A stretch of DNA of 64,000 bases from Synechococcus sp. CBW1108 (GTDB taxonomy: Bacteria > Cyanobacteriota > Cyanobacteriia > PCC-6307 > Cyanobiaceae), in NCBI RefSeq assembly GCF_015840335.1, contig NZ_CP060395.1, forward strand, positions 1,959,277-2,023,276. The letters are read 5' to 3'. Positions within the stretch are counted from its first letter, which is position 1. Each line of letters starts with the position of its first letter. The notes below the pieces were generated by a model that saw only the letters and a program-made list of their open reading frames with translations, did no database searches and was not told where the DNA came from. The translations under genes were made by a program, and so were the position numbers. Positions 21,813 to 30,808 of this stretch are shown here, piece by piece.

Positions 21813-23240
21813 CTACGCCAAGGTACGCAGCTCCAGTTCATCGAAGCTGCTGATCTGTTCAAATTTCCCGGAGTTTTGCTCCGGATTGCCCTCACGGCAG
21901 CTGAATATCACCTGCATGCCTGTGCTGGCAGCGGCCTGGCACTCCGCTTTGGCATCGCTGATGAACAGCACCTGCTCGGCTGGCACCCCCAGTTGGTTGG
22001 CAATGTTGAGGTAACTCGCGGCTTCCTGCTTCGGACCGCTGCGTGTGTCGAACCACCCGCTGAAAAGGGGGCGAAGATCCCCAGCATTGCTAAAGCCGTA
22101 GATCAGTTGTTGGGCAGTAACAGAGCCCGATGAATAGACCGCCAGCTGCAGACCAGCGCTGCTCCAACGTCGCAGGGCTGCCGGTACATCGCCATAAAGG
22201 GGACCCCGCAAAGCTCCGCTGCGGTAGCCCTGCTCCCAGACCAACCCCTGCAATTCCTTCAGGGGTGTCAATTTTCGGTCTTCCCTAATTAGCCACTGCA
22301 GGTATGCCAGGACATCTGTAGGCGCCCTCTGGCGCAGGGCCTGGGCCGTTGGATCCGGATCCTGTTTCCAGGCCGTCTCCACTGCGGCCACCAGGGCCTG
22401 GACCTCAAGATCGCCTTGCCGGGCTAACAGCAGGGCTCCCATTTGCTCGGCTGCATAGGGAAAGAGCTCCCCGGCCACAAAGCTCACCGGGCAGGTGGTT
22501 CCCTCAATGTCCAGCAATACCCAGCGCAAACCGTGTCGCTGCAGGCGTGGCGTGCGCGGCGCCAATGCCTGCAGCAGCAGTTGGCGCCAGTGCTGCTCCA
22601 GCAGGAATTCCAGAATCTCCAGGTGGCGGCGTGCCGTCCCCAGATCCTTCCCCCAGGCGTAGAGCCCGTGGCCCGCGATCAGCAGGCCGTAGGGGGCGGC
22701 CCCCAGGTGGGGCTCTGCTACTGAGCGCAGGCGACGCAGATCCTGGTCATTGTCCAGTACGGGGATAGCCACCCTGGAGGTGTGACTACTGACCCCCTCT
22801 AGCCCTTTCAGCATTTCCAGGTCTTGCAAGCTGAGCTGGGCCACCCCGGCGCCGTGGGGGGCGTAGTGCTGGGAGAGGAGGGTGCCGGCCTGGGAGTGGG
22901 TGTGCAAGACCGCGCCGGCCCCGCAGGTTTGGACTAAGGCCAGGTGCAGTTCAGTTTCGGCACTGGCGCGGCCGCTGCCCCGCAGCACCTCGCCCCGCTC
23001 GTCCACCACGATCAGCTGTTCCGGCGAGACGGAGCCTTTGTCGACCCCACTGGGGGCCATCAACAACTGCAAGGGCTGCCGTTGCAGTACGCAGCTGAAA
23101 TTGCCACCGGTTCCCTCACACCATCCCCGGCGGTGGATGGCGGCCATGGCGGCGCCCAGCTGCTTCGCCAGTTTGGCGCTGCTGGGAGGGGGAACGGTCA
23201 CGGGCAACTTCGACTGCCTCAATGCTGGCAGTTGGGGCAC
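21813..23240 (-). CDS. Fused MtnB-MtnC methionine salvage enzyme
   Basis: Two consecutive steps of methionine salvage in one 475-residue chain. The first half (about 20-230) is a class II aldolase-type methylthioribulose-1-phosphate dehydratase with GTGGNFS, the zinc ligands of LHTHSQAGT and GHGLYAWG. The second half (about 240-475) is the HAD-type enolase-phosphatase, with LLDIEGTTCPVSFV, VYSSGSVTAQQ, SGPKQEAASY and FISDAKAE. Substrate would pass from dehydratase to acireductone synthesis; the following enzyme, mtnD, is in this window at 45196-45768. The GTG start at 23240 overlaps mutM by 22 bases; a later GTG at 23201 is possible. Confidence 0.9.
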   Translation of the reverse strand: MPQLPALRQSKLPVTVPPPSSAKLAKQLGAAMAAIHRRGWCEGTGGNFSCVLQRQPLQLLMAPSGVDKGSVSPEQLIVVDERGEVLRGSGRASAETELHLALVQTCGAGAVLHTHSQAGTLLSQHYAPHGAGVAQLSLQDLEMLKGLEGVSSHTSRVAIPVLDNDQDLRRLRSVAEPHLGAAPYGLLIAGHGLYAWGKDLGTARRHLEILEFLLEQHWRQLLLQALAPRTPRLQRHGLRWVLLDIEGTTCPVSFVAGELFPYAAEQMGALLLARQGDLEVQALVAAVETAWKQDPDPTAQALRQRAPTDVLAYLQWLIREDRKLTPLKELQGLVWEQGYRSGALRGPLYGDVPAALRRWSSAGLQLAVYSSGSVTAQQLIYGFSNAGDLRPLFSGWFDTRSGPKQEAASYLNIANQLGVPAEQVLFISDAKAECQAAASTGMQVIFSCREGNPEQNSGKFEQISSFDELELRTLA

Positions 23241-24064
23241 CAGTGGGTGCTGCGGCCGCCAAGCTTGTCGCGGCGGATTGGGGTGTGGCAGCGGCGGCAG
23301 GGTTCGCCCCCCCGCCGATACACCCAGGCCACTCCCCCGTAGTTGCCGTTGGTGCCGCTGAGGTTGCGGAAGTCGCTGAAGGTGGTGCCGCCTGCGCCGA
23401 TGCTGGTTTCCAGCACTTCCACCAGGGCCTGACGCAGGCTTTCGAGCTGCTTACCGTTCAGTCGTCCGCTGGGGGTAGTGGGTCTGATCCCCGCTGCAAA
23501 GAGGGATTCATCTGCGTAGATATTGCCCACCCCCGCCACCACCCCCTGGTCGAGCAGGGCGTTCTTAATCGGCCGACTGGAGCCCTGTAACCTCTGGCGC
23601 AGGTAGGCCGCGCTGAAGGTATCGCTGAAGGGTTCTGGTCCCAACCTGCGCAGGCCCGTGATCACGCCCTCGAGCGGTTCTCCGGGCGGCACCCACCACA
23701 TCTGGCCGAAGCTGCGGGTGTCGATGAAACGCAATTCCTGGCCGGCGGCGTTGAACAGCTGCACTCTGGTGTGGGCACAGGCTGGCCTGGGCTCCTGGAG
23801 CCAGAGAAACTGACCGGTCATGCGCAGGTGCACGCCCCAGGTTCCGGCGCCCAGGCCATCTCGGTTCAGTTGCCCCATCAGGTATTTCCCGCGCCGTTGC
23901 CAGGCCCCCACCGTGGTGCCGATGAGCCCGGCGGCGAAAGATGCGGGAGTGGCTGGACTAGCGATCGCCCGTGCCCGGAGCACCTCCACCTGATCGATCG
24001 AGAATCCCTGGGTCTGCTGCTCAAGTCCTCGGCGGACGGTTTCGACTTCAGGCAGTTCCGGCAT
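23219..24064 (-). CDS. mutM: Formamidopyrimidine-DNA glycosylase
   Basis: A base-excision-repair enzyme that removes 8-oxoguanine and Fapy lesions. The 281-residue protein begins with the processed catalytic N-terminus MPELPEVETVRRGLE (Pro2 nucleophile, Glu3). It has the helix-two-turn-helix segment KNALLDQGVVAGVGNIYADE and a C-terminal zinc finger CRRCHTPIRR...CPNCQH. It is 90 bases downstream of psaE on the same strand and overlaps the mtnBC start. Confidence 0.95.
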   Translation of the reverse strand: MPELPEVETVRRGLEQQTQGFSIDQVEVLRARAIASPATPASFAAGLIGTTVGAWQRRGKYLMGQLNRDGLGAGTWGVHLRMTGQFLWLQEPRPACAHTRVQLFNAAGQELRFIDTRSFGQMWWVPPGEPLEGVITGLRRLGPEPFSDTFSAAYLRQRLQGSSRPIKNALLDQGVVAGVGNIYADESLFAAGIRPTTPSGRLNGKQLESLRQALVEVLETSIGAGGTTFSDFRNLSGTNGNYGGVAWVYRRGGEPCRRCHTPIRRDKLGGRSTHWCPNCQH

Positions 24065-24154
24065 CGGCGCAGGCTGGATGGGCTGAAGAAGCTCCTCCCG
24101 GCCAGGGACATTGAGCTGGGGCCGGATAGCCGGACTCAGGCATGTGAGCCGGAT

Positions 24155-24364
24155 TCAGGCCTTGTCGAGTTCTGCTTCGGCGAAATTGTTGGTGTTGATG
24201 CCGCCCTCGGAGCCGCTGAAACCGTTGTAATTCACCTTGTCAAAGCGAACTACCACGGGGTAGCGGATGCCGGAGGTGTCGATCGAAGCGACGGTGCCGA
24301 CTTCATTGAACCAGTAAGACTCAGGGCGCCTGATGCGCACTTTGTCGCCGCGGGAAATGGCCAT
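24155..24364 (-). CDS. psaE: Photosystem I reaction centre subunit IV
   Basis: A 69-residue stromal subunit of photosystem I that helps dock ferredoxin. The translation [20 protein letters not shown], then [20 protein letters not shown] and a final [11 protein letters not shown], is a typical SH3-like PsaE. The ATG at 24364 fits the family; the upstream in-frame ATG adds 25 unrelated residues. Confidence 0.97.
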   Translation of the reverse strand: MAISRGDKVRIRRPESYWFNEVGTVASIDTSGIRYPVVVRFDKVNYNGFSGSEGGINTNNFAEAELDKA

Positions 24365-24504
24365 CGCTGCGCTTGTAGATCGGGTGGCTACCAGAGTAAA
24401 GATAGCCGCGGCGCCCGGGGGTTCATTTACCGGCGTCACGATTCGTCGCCCTTGCTGGGGCCATCCCGGCCCGTGGCACGATCAGCTCCTCAGCAGCGCG
24501 CCCG

Positions 24505-25518
24505 ATGCTCAGCCTGGAGCTGCCCGATCCCGAAAGCGACTCGATCAGCACGATCGAGTTTCTGGCCCGCCTTGAGGAGGCCTGGGCAGTCTGCGATCGA
24601 TTCGACCTGCAGACCGAGATCTGGCGCGGCCGCATCCTGCGGGCTGTGCGGGATCGTGAAAAGCGCGGCGGCGAGGGGCGCGGCACCGGTTTTCTGCAGT
24701 GGTTGCGGGAGCAGGAGATCAGCAAAACGCGGGCTTACACCCTGATCCAGCTGGCGGAATCGGCCGACGGCCTGGTTGGGGAGGGGCTGCTGGAGGAGGC
24801 CAGTGTCAACAATTTTTCGAAGCGGGCCTTTCTGGAAACCGCCCAGGCCGATCCGGAGGTCCAGCTGATGATTGCGGAGGCGGCTAATGAGGGCCAGGAG
24901 ATCACCCGCAAACAGGTGCGGCGGCTCAGCGATGAGTTCACCGCCGCCACCAGCCCGCTTTTGCCCGAGGAGATCCGCCAGCGCACGGCCGACAATCTCC
25001 TGCCACCCAGGGCAGTGGCCCCCCTGGTGAAGGAGTTGGCCAAGCTGCCCGAAGGGCAGCAGGAGGAGCTGCGTCGAGTGCTGCGGGAGGAGCCCGAGCT
25101 CGAGCGGGTGAAGGATGTCACCAGCACGGCCCGCTGGCTCAGCAAGGCGGCGGAAGCTGGCCTGGCGGTGCGGGCCTTCCAGCAGGGGCAGCTGGATTTC
25201 GACAAGGCCCTGCAGGAAGCCCAGCGCCTCGACGCCCTGGGCCTGCTGGCCGATGCGGTCGGCCAGGCGCAGGCGCTGGAAAGTGCCGTTTTGAAGTTGC
25301 ACACCAGTTGGCGGCGGCTCGGTGGGCTGCAGGAGCGTCTTTGGCTGGAGAGCGGCAGCAGCACCCCCCACCTGCGGGAGTTGCTCACGGCCCTGCAGTC
25401 GCTCAGCGGCAGCACCCTGCGGGTTTCGCTGGGGGAGTTGGCTGGTGGCAAGCGGGTGCGATTGCAACTGGTGGAGGAATCCCCCGAGCAGTTGGACCCA
25501 CCCCCGGTTCACCCCTGA
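24505..25518 (+). CDS. Unrecognised soluble helical protein
   Basis: A 337-residue acidic protein of unknown function, divergent from psaE. It is rich in Glu, Arg, Leu and Ala and predicted almost entirely helical, with no signal peptide or membrane segment. Around residues 40-90 (IWRGRILRAVRDREKRGG, FLQWLREQEISKTRAYTLIQ) there is a pattern that could be a helix-turn-helix, faintly like ParB/KorB-type DNA-binding segments, but I cannot support a family. The stretch around 170-230 is heptad-like. Cyanobacterial codon use and length argue for a real gene. It ends 48 bases before recQ. Confidence 0.7.
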   Translation: MLSLELPDPESDSISTIEFLARLEEAWAVCDRFDLQTEIWRGRILRAVRDREKRGGEGRGTGFLQWLREQEISKTRAYTLIQLAESADGLVGEGLLEEASVNNFSKRAFLETAQADPEVQLMIAEAANEGQEITRKQVRRLSDEFTAATSPLLPEEIRQRTADNLLPPRAVAPLVKELAKLPEGQQEELRRVLREEPELERVKDVTSTARWLSKAAEAGLAVRAFQQGQLDFDKALQEAQRLDALGLLADAVGQAQALESAVLKLHTSWRRLGGLQERLWLESGSSTPHLRELLTALQSLSGSTLRVSLGELAGGKRVRLQLVEESPEQLDPPPVHP

Positions 25519-25566
25519 CCACGCATCTGGTGGCCGCTAGGGTCGGGGGGCGCTACAGGTAGGTCC

Positions 25567-27069
25567 ATTAACGAACCGGATCTGCTGGAGCAGGCCCTGA
25601 GTCGCCATTTTGGTTGGTCGGCCTTTCGGCCGGGGCAGCGCCCGGTGGTGGAGGCCCTGTTGACAGGTCAGGACTGTCTGGCCGTATTGCCCACCGGTGG
25701 CGGCAAGTCGCTTTGTTATCAGTTGCCGGCGTTGGTACGCCAGGGCTTGGTGCTGGTGATTTCGCCCCTGGTTGCCCTGATGCAGGACCAGGTGGCCCAG
25801 CTGCAGCGACGCGGCATCCCAGCGGCTTGCCTGCATGGGGGACTCTCCTTGCCGGAGCGGCGAGGCCTGTTGGAGCGCCTGCGGGACAATCGCTTGCGCC
25901 TGCTCTATCTGGCGCCGGAACGGCTCCAGGCGGAGGCCACGCGCCAACTGCTGGACGACGTGCTCGACAGCGGCCAGCTGGTGGCTTTGGCGGTGGATGA
26001 GGCTCACTGCATCAGTGCCTGGGGCCATGACTTCCGCCCTGACTATCGCCGCCTGGGCCAGTTGCGCGCCCAGTGCCCTGGCGTGCCCCTGGTGGCCCTC
26101 ACCGCCACCGCCGCACCCCAGGTGCGAGCCGACATCATTCGCCTGCTGCAGCTGCGGCGGCCCTTGATCCAGGTGCGCTCAGCCCGCCGCACCAATCTTG
26201 TCTATGGCATGCAGCGCCGGCCAGAGGATGCCCTGCCCTTGGTTTTGGCAGCGATAGGGGCGAGTCGCGGGGCTGTGCTGATCTACGGCCGAACCCGGCG
26301 CACGGTGGAGCAGTGGGCCGCCAGGTTGACGGCAGCCGGGGTGGAGGCGATCGCGTATCACGCTGGGATGGATCCTGAAAGTCGCCTGCTGGCCCTGGAG
26401 CACTTTCAGCTCCAGCCCTCGCCGGTGCTGGTGGCAACGGTGGCCTTCGGCATGGGTGTGGACCGCCCGGATGTGGGGCTCGTGCTGCATCTCGATCTGC
26501 CTGCCAGCGCCGAGGGCTATTTGCAGGAATCGGGACGGGCGGGGCGCGATGGCCTGCCCGCCCGTTGTCTGGTGCTCTACGACCCGGCCGATCGCACCAG
26601 CTTGGGCTGGGCGATTCGGGGGGTGGGTACGCCGCCACCCCAGCAGGATCAACAGCGCTCGGAGTTGGCCCAGCAGCAGCTGCGGCGGATGGAGGCGGTG
26701 GCGGAGGGCGAGGGTTGCCGGGAGCAGGCGCTGCTGCTGGCCATCGGTGAGCTGGCGGCAGTATGTGGCCGCTGTGACAACTGCCAGGGCTCCCTGGAGC
26801 AGCGGGACTGGGCAACGGAGGTAGCGGTGGTGTTGGAAGCGCTGGAGGCCCGCAAGGGGCGAGATCTGCGCAGCCTGGCCGAGGAGCTGGCCGCCGCCGC
26901 CCCGATCGCGCTCAGGCCCCGACAGGAGGCCCAGTGGGGCTGGCTGTTGCGGCGGCTTGTGCAGGAGGAATTGCTCAGCGAGAGCAATGACGGCGCCCAG
27001 CGCCTCTACCTGCAGGCATCGGGCCGACGCTATCGACGCCAGCCTTGGCCGCTGCATTGGGCCGCCTGA
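25567..27069 (+). CDS. recQ: RecQ-type ATP-dependent DNA helicase
   Basis: A 3'-5' superfamily 2 helicase of recombination and replication repair. It has the Q-motif region ([16 protein letters not shown]), Walker [15 protein letters not shown], the DEAH box, [14 protein letters not shown], the [10 protein letters not shown] motif VI and a four-cysteine zinc site ending CGRCDNC. The C-terminal winged-helix part is short and no HRDC domain is seen. The frame is open from 25519, but no ATG, GTG or TTG precedes the Q-motif. I placed the start at ATT 25567, preceded by AGGTAGG; a GTG at 25645 would cut off the Q-motif. Confidence 0.85.
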   Translation: MNEPDLLEQALSRHFGWSAFRPGQRPVVEALLTGQDCLAVLPTGGGKSLCYQLPALVRQGLVLVISPLVALMQDQVAQLQRRGIPAACLHGGLSLPERRGLLERLRDNRLRLLYLAPERLQAEATRQLLDDVLDSGQLVALAVDEAHCISAWGHDFRPDYRRLGQLRAQCPGVPLVALTATAAPQVRADIIRLLQLRRPLIQVRSARRTNLVYGMQRRPEDALPLVLAAIGASRGAVLIYGRTRRTVEQWAARLTAAGVEAIAYHAGMDPESRLLALEHFQLQPSPVLVATVAFGMGVDRPDVGLVLHLDLPASAEGYLQESGRAGRDGLPARCLVLYDPADRTSLGWAIRGVGTPPPQQDQQRSELAQQQLRRMEAVAEGEGCREQALLLAIGELAAVCGRCDNCQGSLEQRDWATEVAVVLEALEARKGRDLRSLAEELAAAAPIALRPRQEAQWGWLLRRLVQEELLSESNDGAQRLYLQASGRRYRRQPWPLHWAA

Positions 27070-27070
27070 C

Positions 27071-28564
27071 CTAACTGGATCGGGCCTTGCAGATGTCGGT
27101 GATCAGCTGTTTCTCGAAGTCGGTTTGGGGTGAATCCCAGCTCTTCCACTGGCCGGATTGGCTGGTGGCATTGAGCTTGCGGGCTCCGCAATTGACAGCC
27201 AGATAAACGGGTTTGCCCTCCCCGTTGAGCGTCGGAGCCACAAAGCTGCCGCCCATGGGTTGCCAGTTGGCCCAGTCCACCTGGAGGGGCCCGTAGCTGC
27301 GCCAGTCGGGTCCCTTGGGCTTGCTGGCGGCGACTTTGCTCGGAGCAGCGGTGGCCGTTGCAATTTTGGCTGCGGCCGGTTTGACGCTGACCAAGGCCTT
27401 CTGAGCCGGTGGCTTGGCCTCAGCCACCGGCTTGGTCTCGATAACTGGCTTGGCTTTGGCAGGGGGCTTGGCGGTGGTAGTTGCAGCAATAGTGGTAGCA
27501 GCAGCAGGGGTTGGAGTGGGGCTTGGCCTGGTGTTTGGCGTGCTGGTGACAGCGCTGGCGGGTTGGGCTTGGGCTACTGGCTGAGCTGGTGATGGCTTGG
27601 TGGGGGAACTAGCAGTTGTGGTGGCTGGGGCCGGCGAGGAAGATTCCTTGGCGACGGGTTTGGGGCCGGGTGTGACGGTGGCCGCGGGCTTGGGGGGCAG
27701 TTTTGCTGTGGGCTTGGCTTGGGCCACCGGTTTGGCGGTTGGTTTGGCCTGAGCCACCGGCTTGGGGGTTGGTTTGGCCTGGGCCACCGGTTTGGCAGTT
27801 GGCTTGGCAGTTACCGGGGGGGGAGCCTGCAGTTTCAGGCGGGTGCCGGAGATCACCAGGTCGGGGTCGTCGATCCTGTTGATTGCAATCAGTCGCTCCA
27901 CGGGAACCCCGTAGTTGTCGGCGATGGTGGAGAGGTTCTCACCACTGCGCACCACATGTTCCTTCGTGTTGCGCTGCGCAGGTCTCGTGGCTGGGGCAAC
28001 CGAGGGGGTCGGCCGCCCTGGGATGGCCAGTTGGGTGCCGGCAACCACCAGATTGGGGTTGCTGATCCGGTTGATCTGAATCAGCCGTTCGGTGCTGGTG
28101 CCGAAGCGACTGGCGATTTCAGAGAGCGTTTCCCCAATTTTTACAGTGTATCTGGCGGTGGGAATGGGCTTGGGGGGCGGCGCGGCAGCGGTGTTGCGGG
28201 AGCCGGGAATGACAAGCCGTTGACCGGTGATCACCAGGTTTGGATTGGAGATGCCGTTGGCCTGCATCAGCCTGGTGAGGCTGACGCCATTGGCTTCAGC
28301 GATGGTCGAAAGTGTGTCGCCTGGGCGCACCGTGACGCTGGAGCCAGCCGAACCGGCCCGGCGGGCTCCTGGCAGCACCAGCTTTTGGCCGGCCACCACC
28401 AGGTTTGGGTTGGTAATGCCGTTGGCCTGCATCAGTTGGGTCAGGCTGACCCCATGGCGCTCGGCGATCTCCGAGAGGGTTTCGCCTGGTTTGACCACCA
28501 CGTCCGTCAGACCAGGCAACGGCAACACCATCGCTAGGGCCAGGGCGACGAGGTATCTACGCAT
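27071..28564 (-). CDS. Exported protein with four LysM domains
   Basis: A 497-residue envelope protein. A signal peptide (MRRYLVALALAMVLPLPGL) is followed by four LysM peptidoglycan-binding repeats (about residues 20-250), each of the form GETLSEIAERHGVSL...NPNLVVAGQKL. Next is a long Pro/Ala/Lys/Thr-rich linker (about 255-410) containing 10-residue repeats KPTAKPVAQA. The C-terminal domain (about 415-497) has YGPLQVDWANW, LAVNCG, QWKSW and DICK, shared with the secreted protein at 6435-7001. It probably binds the cell wall; the C-terminal domain's role is unknown. The start could be GTG 28570. It converges with recQ with one base between. Confidence 0.88.
   Translation of the reverse strand: MRRYLVALALAMVLPLPGLTDVVVKPGETLSEIAERHGVSLTQLMQANGITNPNLVVAGQKLVLPGARRAGSAGSSVTVRPGDTLSTIAEANGVSLTRLMQANGISNPNLVITGQRLVIPGSRNTAAAPPPKPIPTARYTVKIGETLSEIASRFGTSTERLIQINRISNPNLVVAGTQLAIPGRPTPSVAPATRPAQRNTKEHVVRSGENLSTIADNYGVPVERLIAINRIDDPDLVISGTRLKLQAPPPVTAKPTAKPVAQAKPTPKPVAQAKPTAKPVAQAKPTAKLPPKPAATVTPGPKPVAKESSSPAPATTTASSPTKPSPAQPVAQAQPASAVTSTPNTRPSPTPTPAAATTIAATTTAKPPAKAKPVIETKPVAEAKPPAQKALVSVKPAAAKIATATAAPSKVAASKPKGPDWRSYGPLQVDWANWQPMGGSFVAPTLNGEGKPVYLAVNCGARKLNATSQSGQWKSWDSPQTDFEKQLITDICKARSS
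27721..27810 (-). repeat. Three 30-bp tandem repeats in the LysM protein linker
   Basis: Units at 27721-27750, 27751-27780 and 27781-27810 differ at a few positions and encode the 10-residue Lys/Pro/Ala repeat of the linker. Copy number is likely to vary between strains. Confidence 0.8.
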
Positions 28565-28666
28565 GAACACTACACATAGCTCTCCGAACGTTAAGGGGCC
28601 TGCCTAGGCCGATCCAGTGCCGTTGGACGATCTGTGCATCAAAGCTGCTGATCGGCCAGGCTTGGA

Positions 28667-30055
28667 TCAGCCCAGCAACCACCTCATTAGGGCCAGTTTC
28701 CCGGCATAGGGGGGGTATCGGAAGGGCAGATCCAGCCAGAAGGGGCGGCGCAGCACCGCCCGCTGGTGGGAGAAGGTGAGGAAGCCCTCCCGGCCGTGGT
28801 AGCTGCCCATGCCGCTTTCCCCCACTCCACCGAAGGGCAGGGCAGCGGCAACCTCCTGCAGCACGACGTCGTTAAAGCAGACGCCGCCGGAGCTGGTGGT
28901 GGCCAGGGTGCGCTGCTGGGCCGTGCGGTCGTGGCTGAACAGATAGAGGGCCAGGGGCTTGGGCCTGCTGCGCACTTCGGCCAGGGCTGTCTCAAGGTTG
29001 GCCACGCTGAGCACCGGCAGGATTGGACCGAACAGCTCCGCCTGCATCAGCGGATCGTCGCCGCTCTCCACCGCCACCAGGGTGGGTTCGATGCGTCGCC
29101 GGGCGGGGTCGCTGCGTCCGCCTGTCAGCACCTGCCCCCGGCTGCGGGCTCCGGCCAGCAGCTCTTCGAGCCGACTGAACTGGGCGTCGTTGACGATGCA
29201 GCCCAGATCCACGCTGGCCAGGGGATCGGCGCCGTAGAAGCGAGCCCACTCGGCGGCGATGGCAGCCACCAGGCCCCCGACCACCTGGCTTTGCACCAGC
29301 AGGTGGTCGGGGGCGATGCAGCTCTGGCCGGCATTGAGCCCCTTACCCCAGGCGAGGCGCCTCGCGGTGGTGGCGATGTCGGCGTCGGCCAGCACGATCG
29401 CCGGGTTTTTGCCCCCCAGCTCTAGGGTGACCGGGGTGAGGTGGCGGGCTGCAGCGGCCAGCACCAACCGCCCCACCCGGCCACCGCCAGTGAAGAAGAT
29501 GTGGTCGAACCGTTCCTCCAGCAGCTCGGCGGCCACGGCCCCATCACCGCTGACCACCTGCACCACCTCGGCGGAGAAGGCCTGTGGGATGGAGCGGGCT
29601 AGCAGATCGGCGGTGCTTGGCGCGTGTTCGGACGGCTTGAGCACGGCGGTGTTGCCCGCGGCCAGGGCGCTCACCAGCGGCTGCAGGCAAAGCTTGAAGG
29701 GGTAGTTCCAGGGCCCGATGATCAGCACGCAGCCCAGGGGTTCGGCCTGTATCCAGGCCTGGCTGGGCCGCAGAATCAGATCGAGCCCGACAGGCCTTGG
29801 CCCCATCCAGTCCTTCAGCTGCCGGCGGGTGTGGGCCAATTCTTTGCGCACCCCCACCAGTTCGAAGTTGGCCTCCAGGGGCGGTTTGCCCAGGTCGGCG
29901 GCCAGGGCCTTTAGCACCTCCCCCTCGTGGTCGCGCAGCAGCCCCTCTAGGCGATCGAGCTGCTCCAGTCGCCAACCAAGGCTGCGGCTTAGGCCGGCGG
30001 TCACCGGGGCCCGCATGGCGTCAATCGGGGTGCTCAGAAGTGGGTTAGGGGTCAT
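28667..30055 (-). CDS. NAD(P)-dependent aldehyde dehydrogenase (ALDH3-like)
   Basis: Oxidises aldehydes, probably fatty or long-chain, to acids. The 462-residue protein has the cofactor motifs IIGPWNYPF and FTGGGRVGR, the general base Glu in LELGGKNPAIV, the catalytic Cys in NAGQSCIAPDH, and the ALDH3-type C-terminus (PFGGVGESGMGSYHG). A TTG three codons upstream is an alternative start; I took the ATG at 30055. It lies downstream of a regulator gene on the same strand and upstream of the LysM gene, an order I recall from other picocyanobacteria. Confidence 0.92.
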   Translation of the reverse strand: MTPNPLLSTPIDAMRAPVTAGLSRSLGWRLEQLDRLEGLLRDHEGEVLKALAADLGKPPLEANFELVGVRKELAHTRRQLKDWMGPRPVGLDLILRPSQAWIQAEPLGCVLIIGPWNYPFKLCLQPLVSALAAGNTAVLKPSEHAPSTADLLARSIPQAFSAEVVQVVSGDGAVAAELLEERFDHIFFTGGGRVGRLVLAAAARHLTPVTLELGGKNPAIVLADADIATTARRLAWGKGLNAGQSCIAPDHLLVQSQVVGGLVAAIAAEWARFYGADPLASVDLGCIVNDAQFSRLEELLAGARSRGQVLTGGRSDPARRRIEPTLVAVESGDDPLMQAELFGPILPVLSVANLETALAEVRSRPKPLALYLFSHDRTAQQRTLATTSSGGVCFNDVVLQEVAAALPFGGVGESGMGSYHGREGFLTFSHQRAVLRRPFWLDLPFRYPPYAGKLALMRWLLG

Positions 30056-30108
30056 AGGCAACAACGGCTATTCCCAGACTGACAACCCTTGGCATCGACT
30101 GCTGCTGC

Positions 30109-30711
30109 TCAGAGCCAGGCCAGCTCGGGCAACTGCCCATATTCGCGTAGGTAAACAGCGCGGATTTGGCTGATCAAGGCCTGCACTGCCGGCTGCTCCA
30201 AATGCTCCTGGCGCAGCACCACTGCATCGAGGTTGGTGCCCCTGCAGCCGGCTTGGCAGCGGGGCTGGATTGGGTAACGCACCAGCCCAATGGCTATCAG
30301 ATCGCAGAAGGCAAAGGGTTTGCGGCTGTCCTCCCAGCCCGGCGGCAGGGTGTCGAGGCCGTTGACCACGGCCAGATCCAGCACCCGCTCGCGCACCAGC
30401 TCCAGGGTGCCCCCTCCCATCGATTGGAGAGCCTGGACATTCAGGGGGTTGCCCTGCCATTGCAGCTGGCCCTTGCCAAGACGCAGCAGCTGGGAGGCTT
30501 GCCGCAGGGAGGCCAAGACGGCGTGGTTGGCGTGGGCCCGGTACTGGCCGTTGGCTTTGCGGAAATCCAGGCCGAGCTGATTGCTGACGCGGCGGTACAG
30601 GCGTGAAACGGAGCTTTGGTCGCAGTTGGTCAGGGCTGCCACAACCGAAGTGCTGGCAGTGATCTCCAGCAGATCCAGAACGGGCAACCCGTTTAGCAGG
30701 ACGTCGCGCAA
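30109..30711 (-). CDS. Putative LysR-like transcription regulator, atypical
   Basis: A 200-residue protein with an N-terminal segment resembling a winged helix-turn-helix of the LysR type (ITASTSVVAALTNCDQSSVSRLYRRV). The rest is short of a full LysR effector domain (normally about 290-300 residues in total), so it is either truncated or a distinct family. Only non-ATG starts are available; the TTG at 30711 is the longest reasonable choice. It is downstream of the two-component system on the same strand and 53 bases before the aldehyde dehydrogenase. Confidence 0.6.
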   Translation of the reverse strand: MRDVLLNGLPVLDLLEITASTSVVAALTNCDQSSVSRLYRRVSNQLGLDFRKANGQYRAHANHAVLASLRQASQLLRLGKGQLQWQGNPLNVQALQSMGGGTLELVRERVLDLAVVNGLDTLPPGWEDSRKPFAFCDLIAIGLVRYPIQPRCQAGCRGTNLDAVVLRQEHLEQPAVQALISQIRAVYLREYGQLPELAWL

Positions 30712-30764
30712 ACTGCTACCGCGCAGTGCAGCAACCTTATGAATTGGTACACGCCCACAAACCG

Positions 30765-30808
30765 CCTCCTACCCCCTATTGGGTAACCTCCAACCTCCTA
30801 TTGGGTAA
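30765..30808. repeat. Tandem 22-bp repeat at the end of the sensor kinase gene
   Basis: Two adjacent 22-bp units (30765-30786 and 30787-30808, 20 of 22 identical) each end in CCTATTGGGTAA. The right unit overlaps the stop codon of the histidine kinase gene. Confidence 0.7.

Noticed and set aside
27721-27810. Regularly spaced repeats that could be taken for a CRISPR array.
   Set aside because: The 30-bp units are directly adjacent with no spacers and encode the Lys/Pro/Ala linker of the LysM protein. No cas gene is present.
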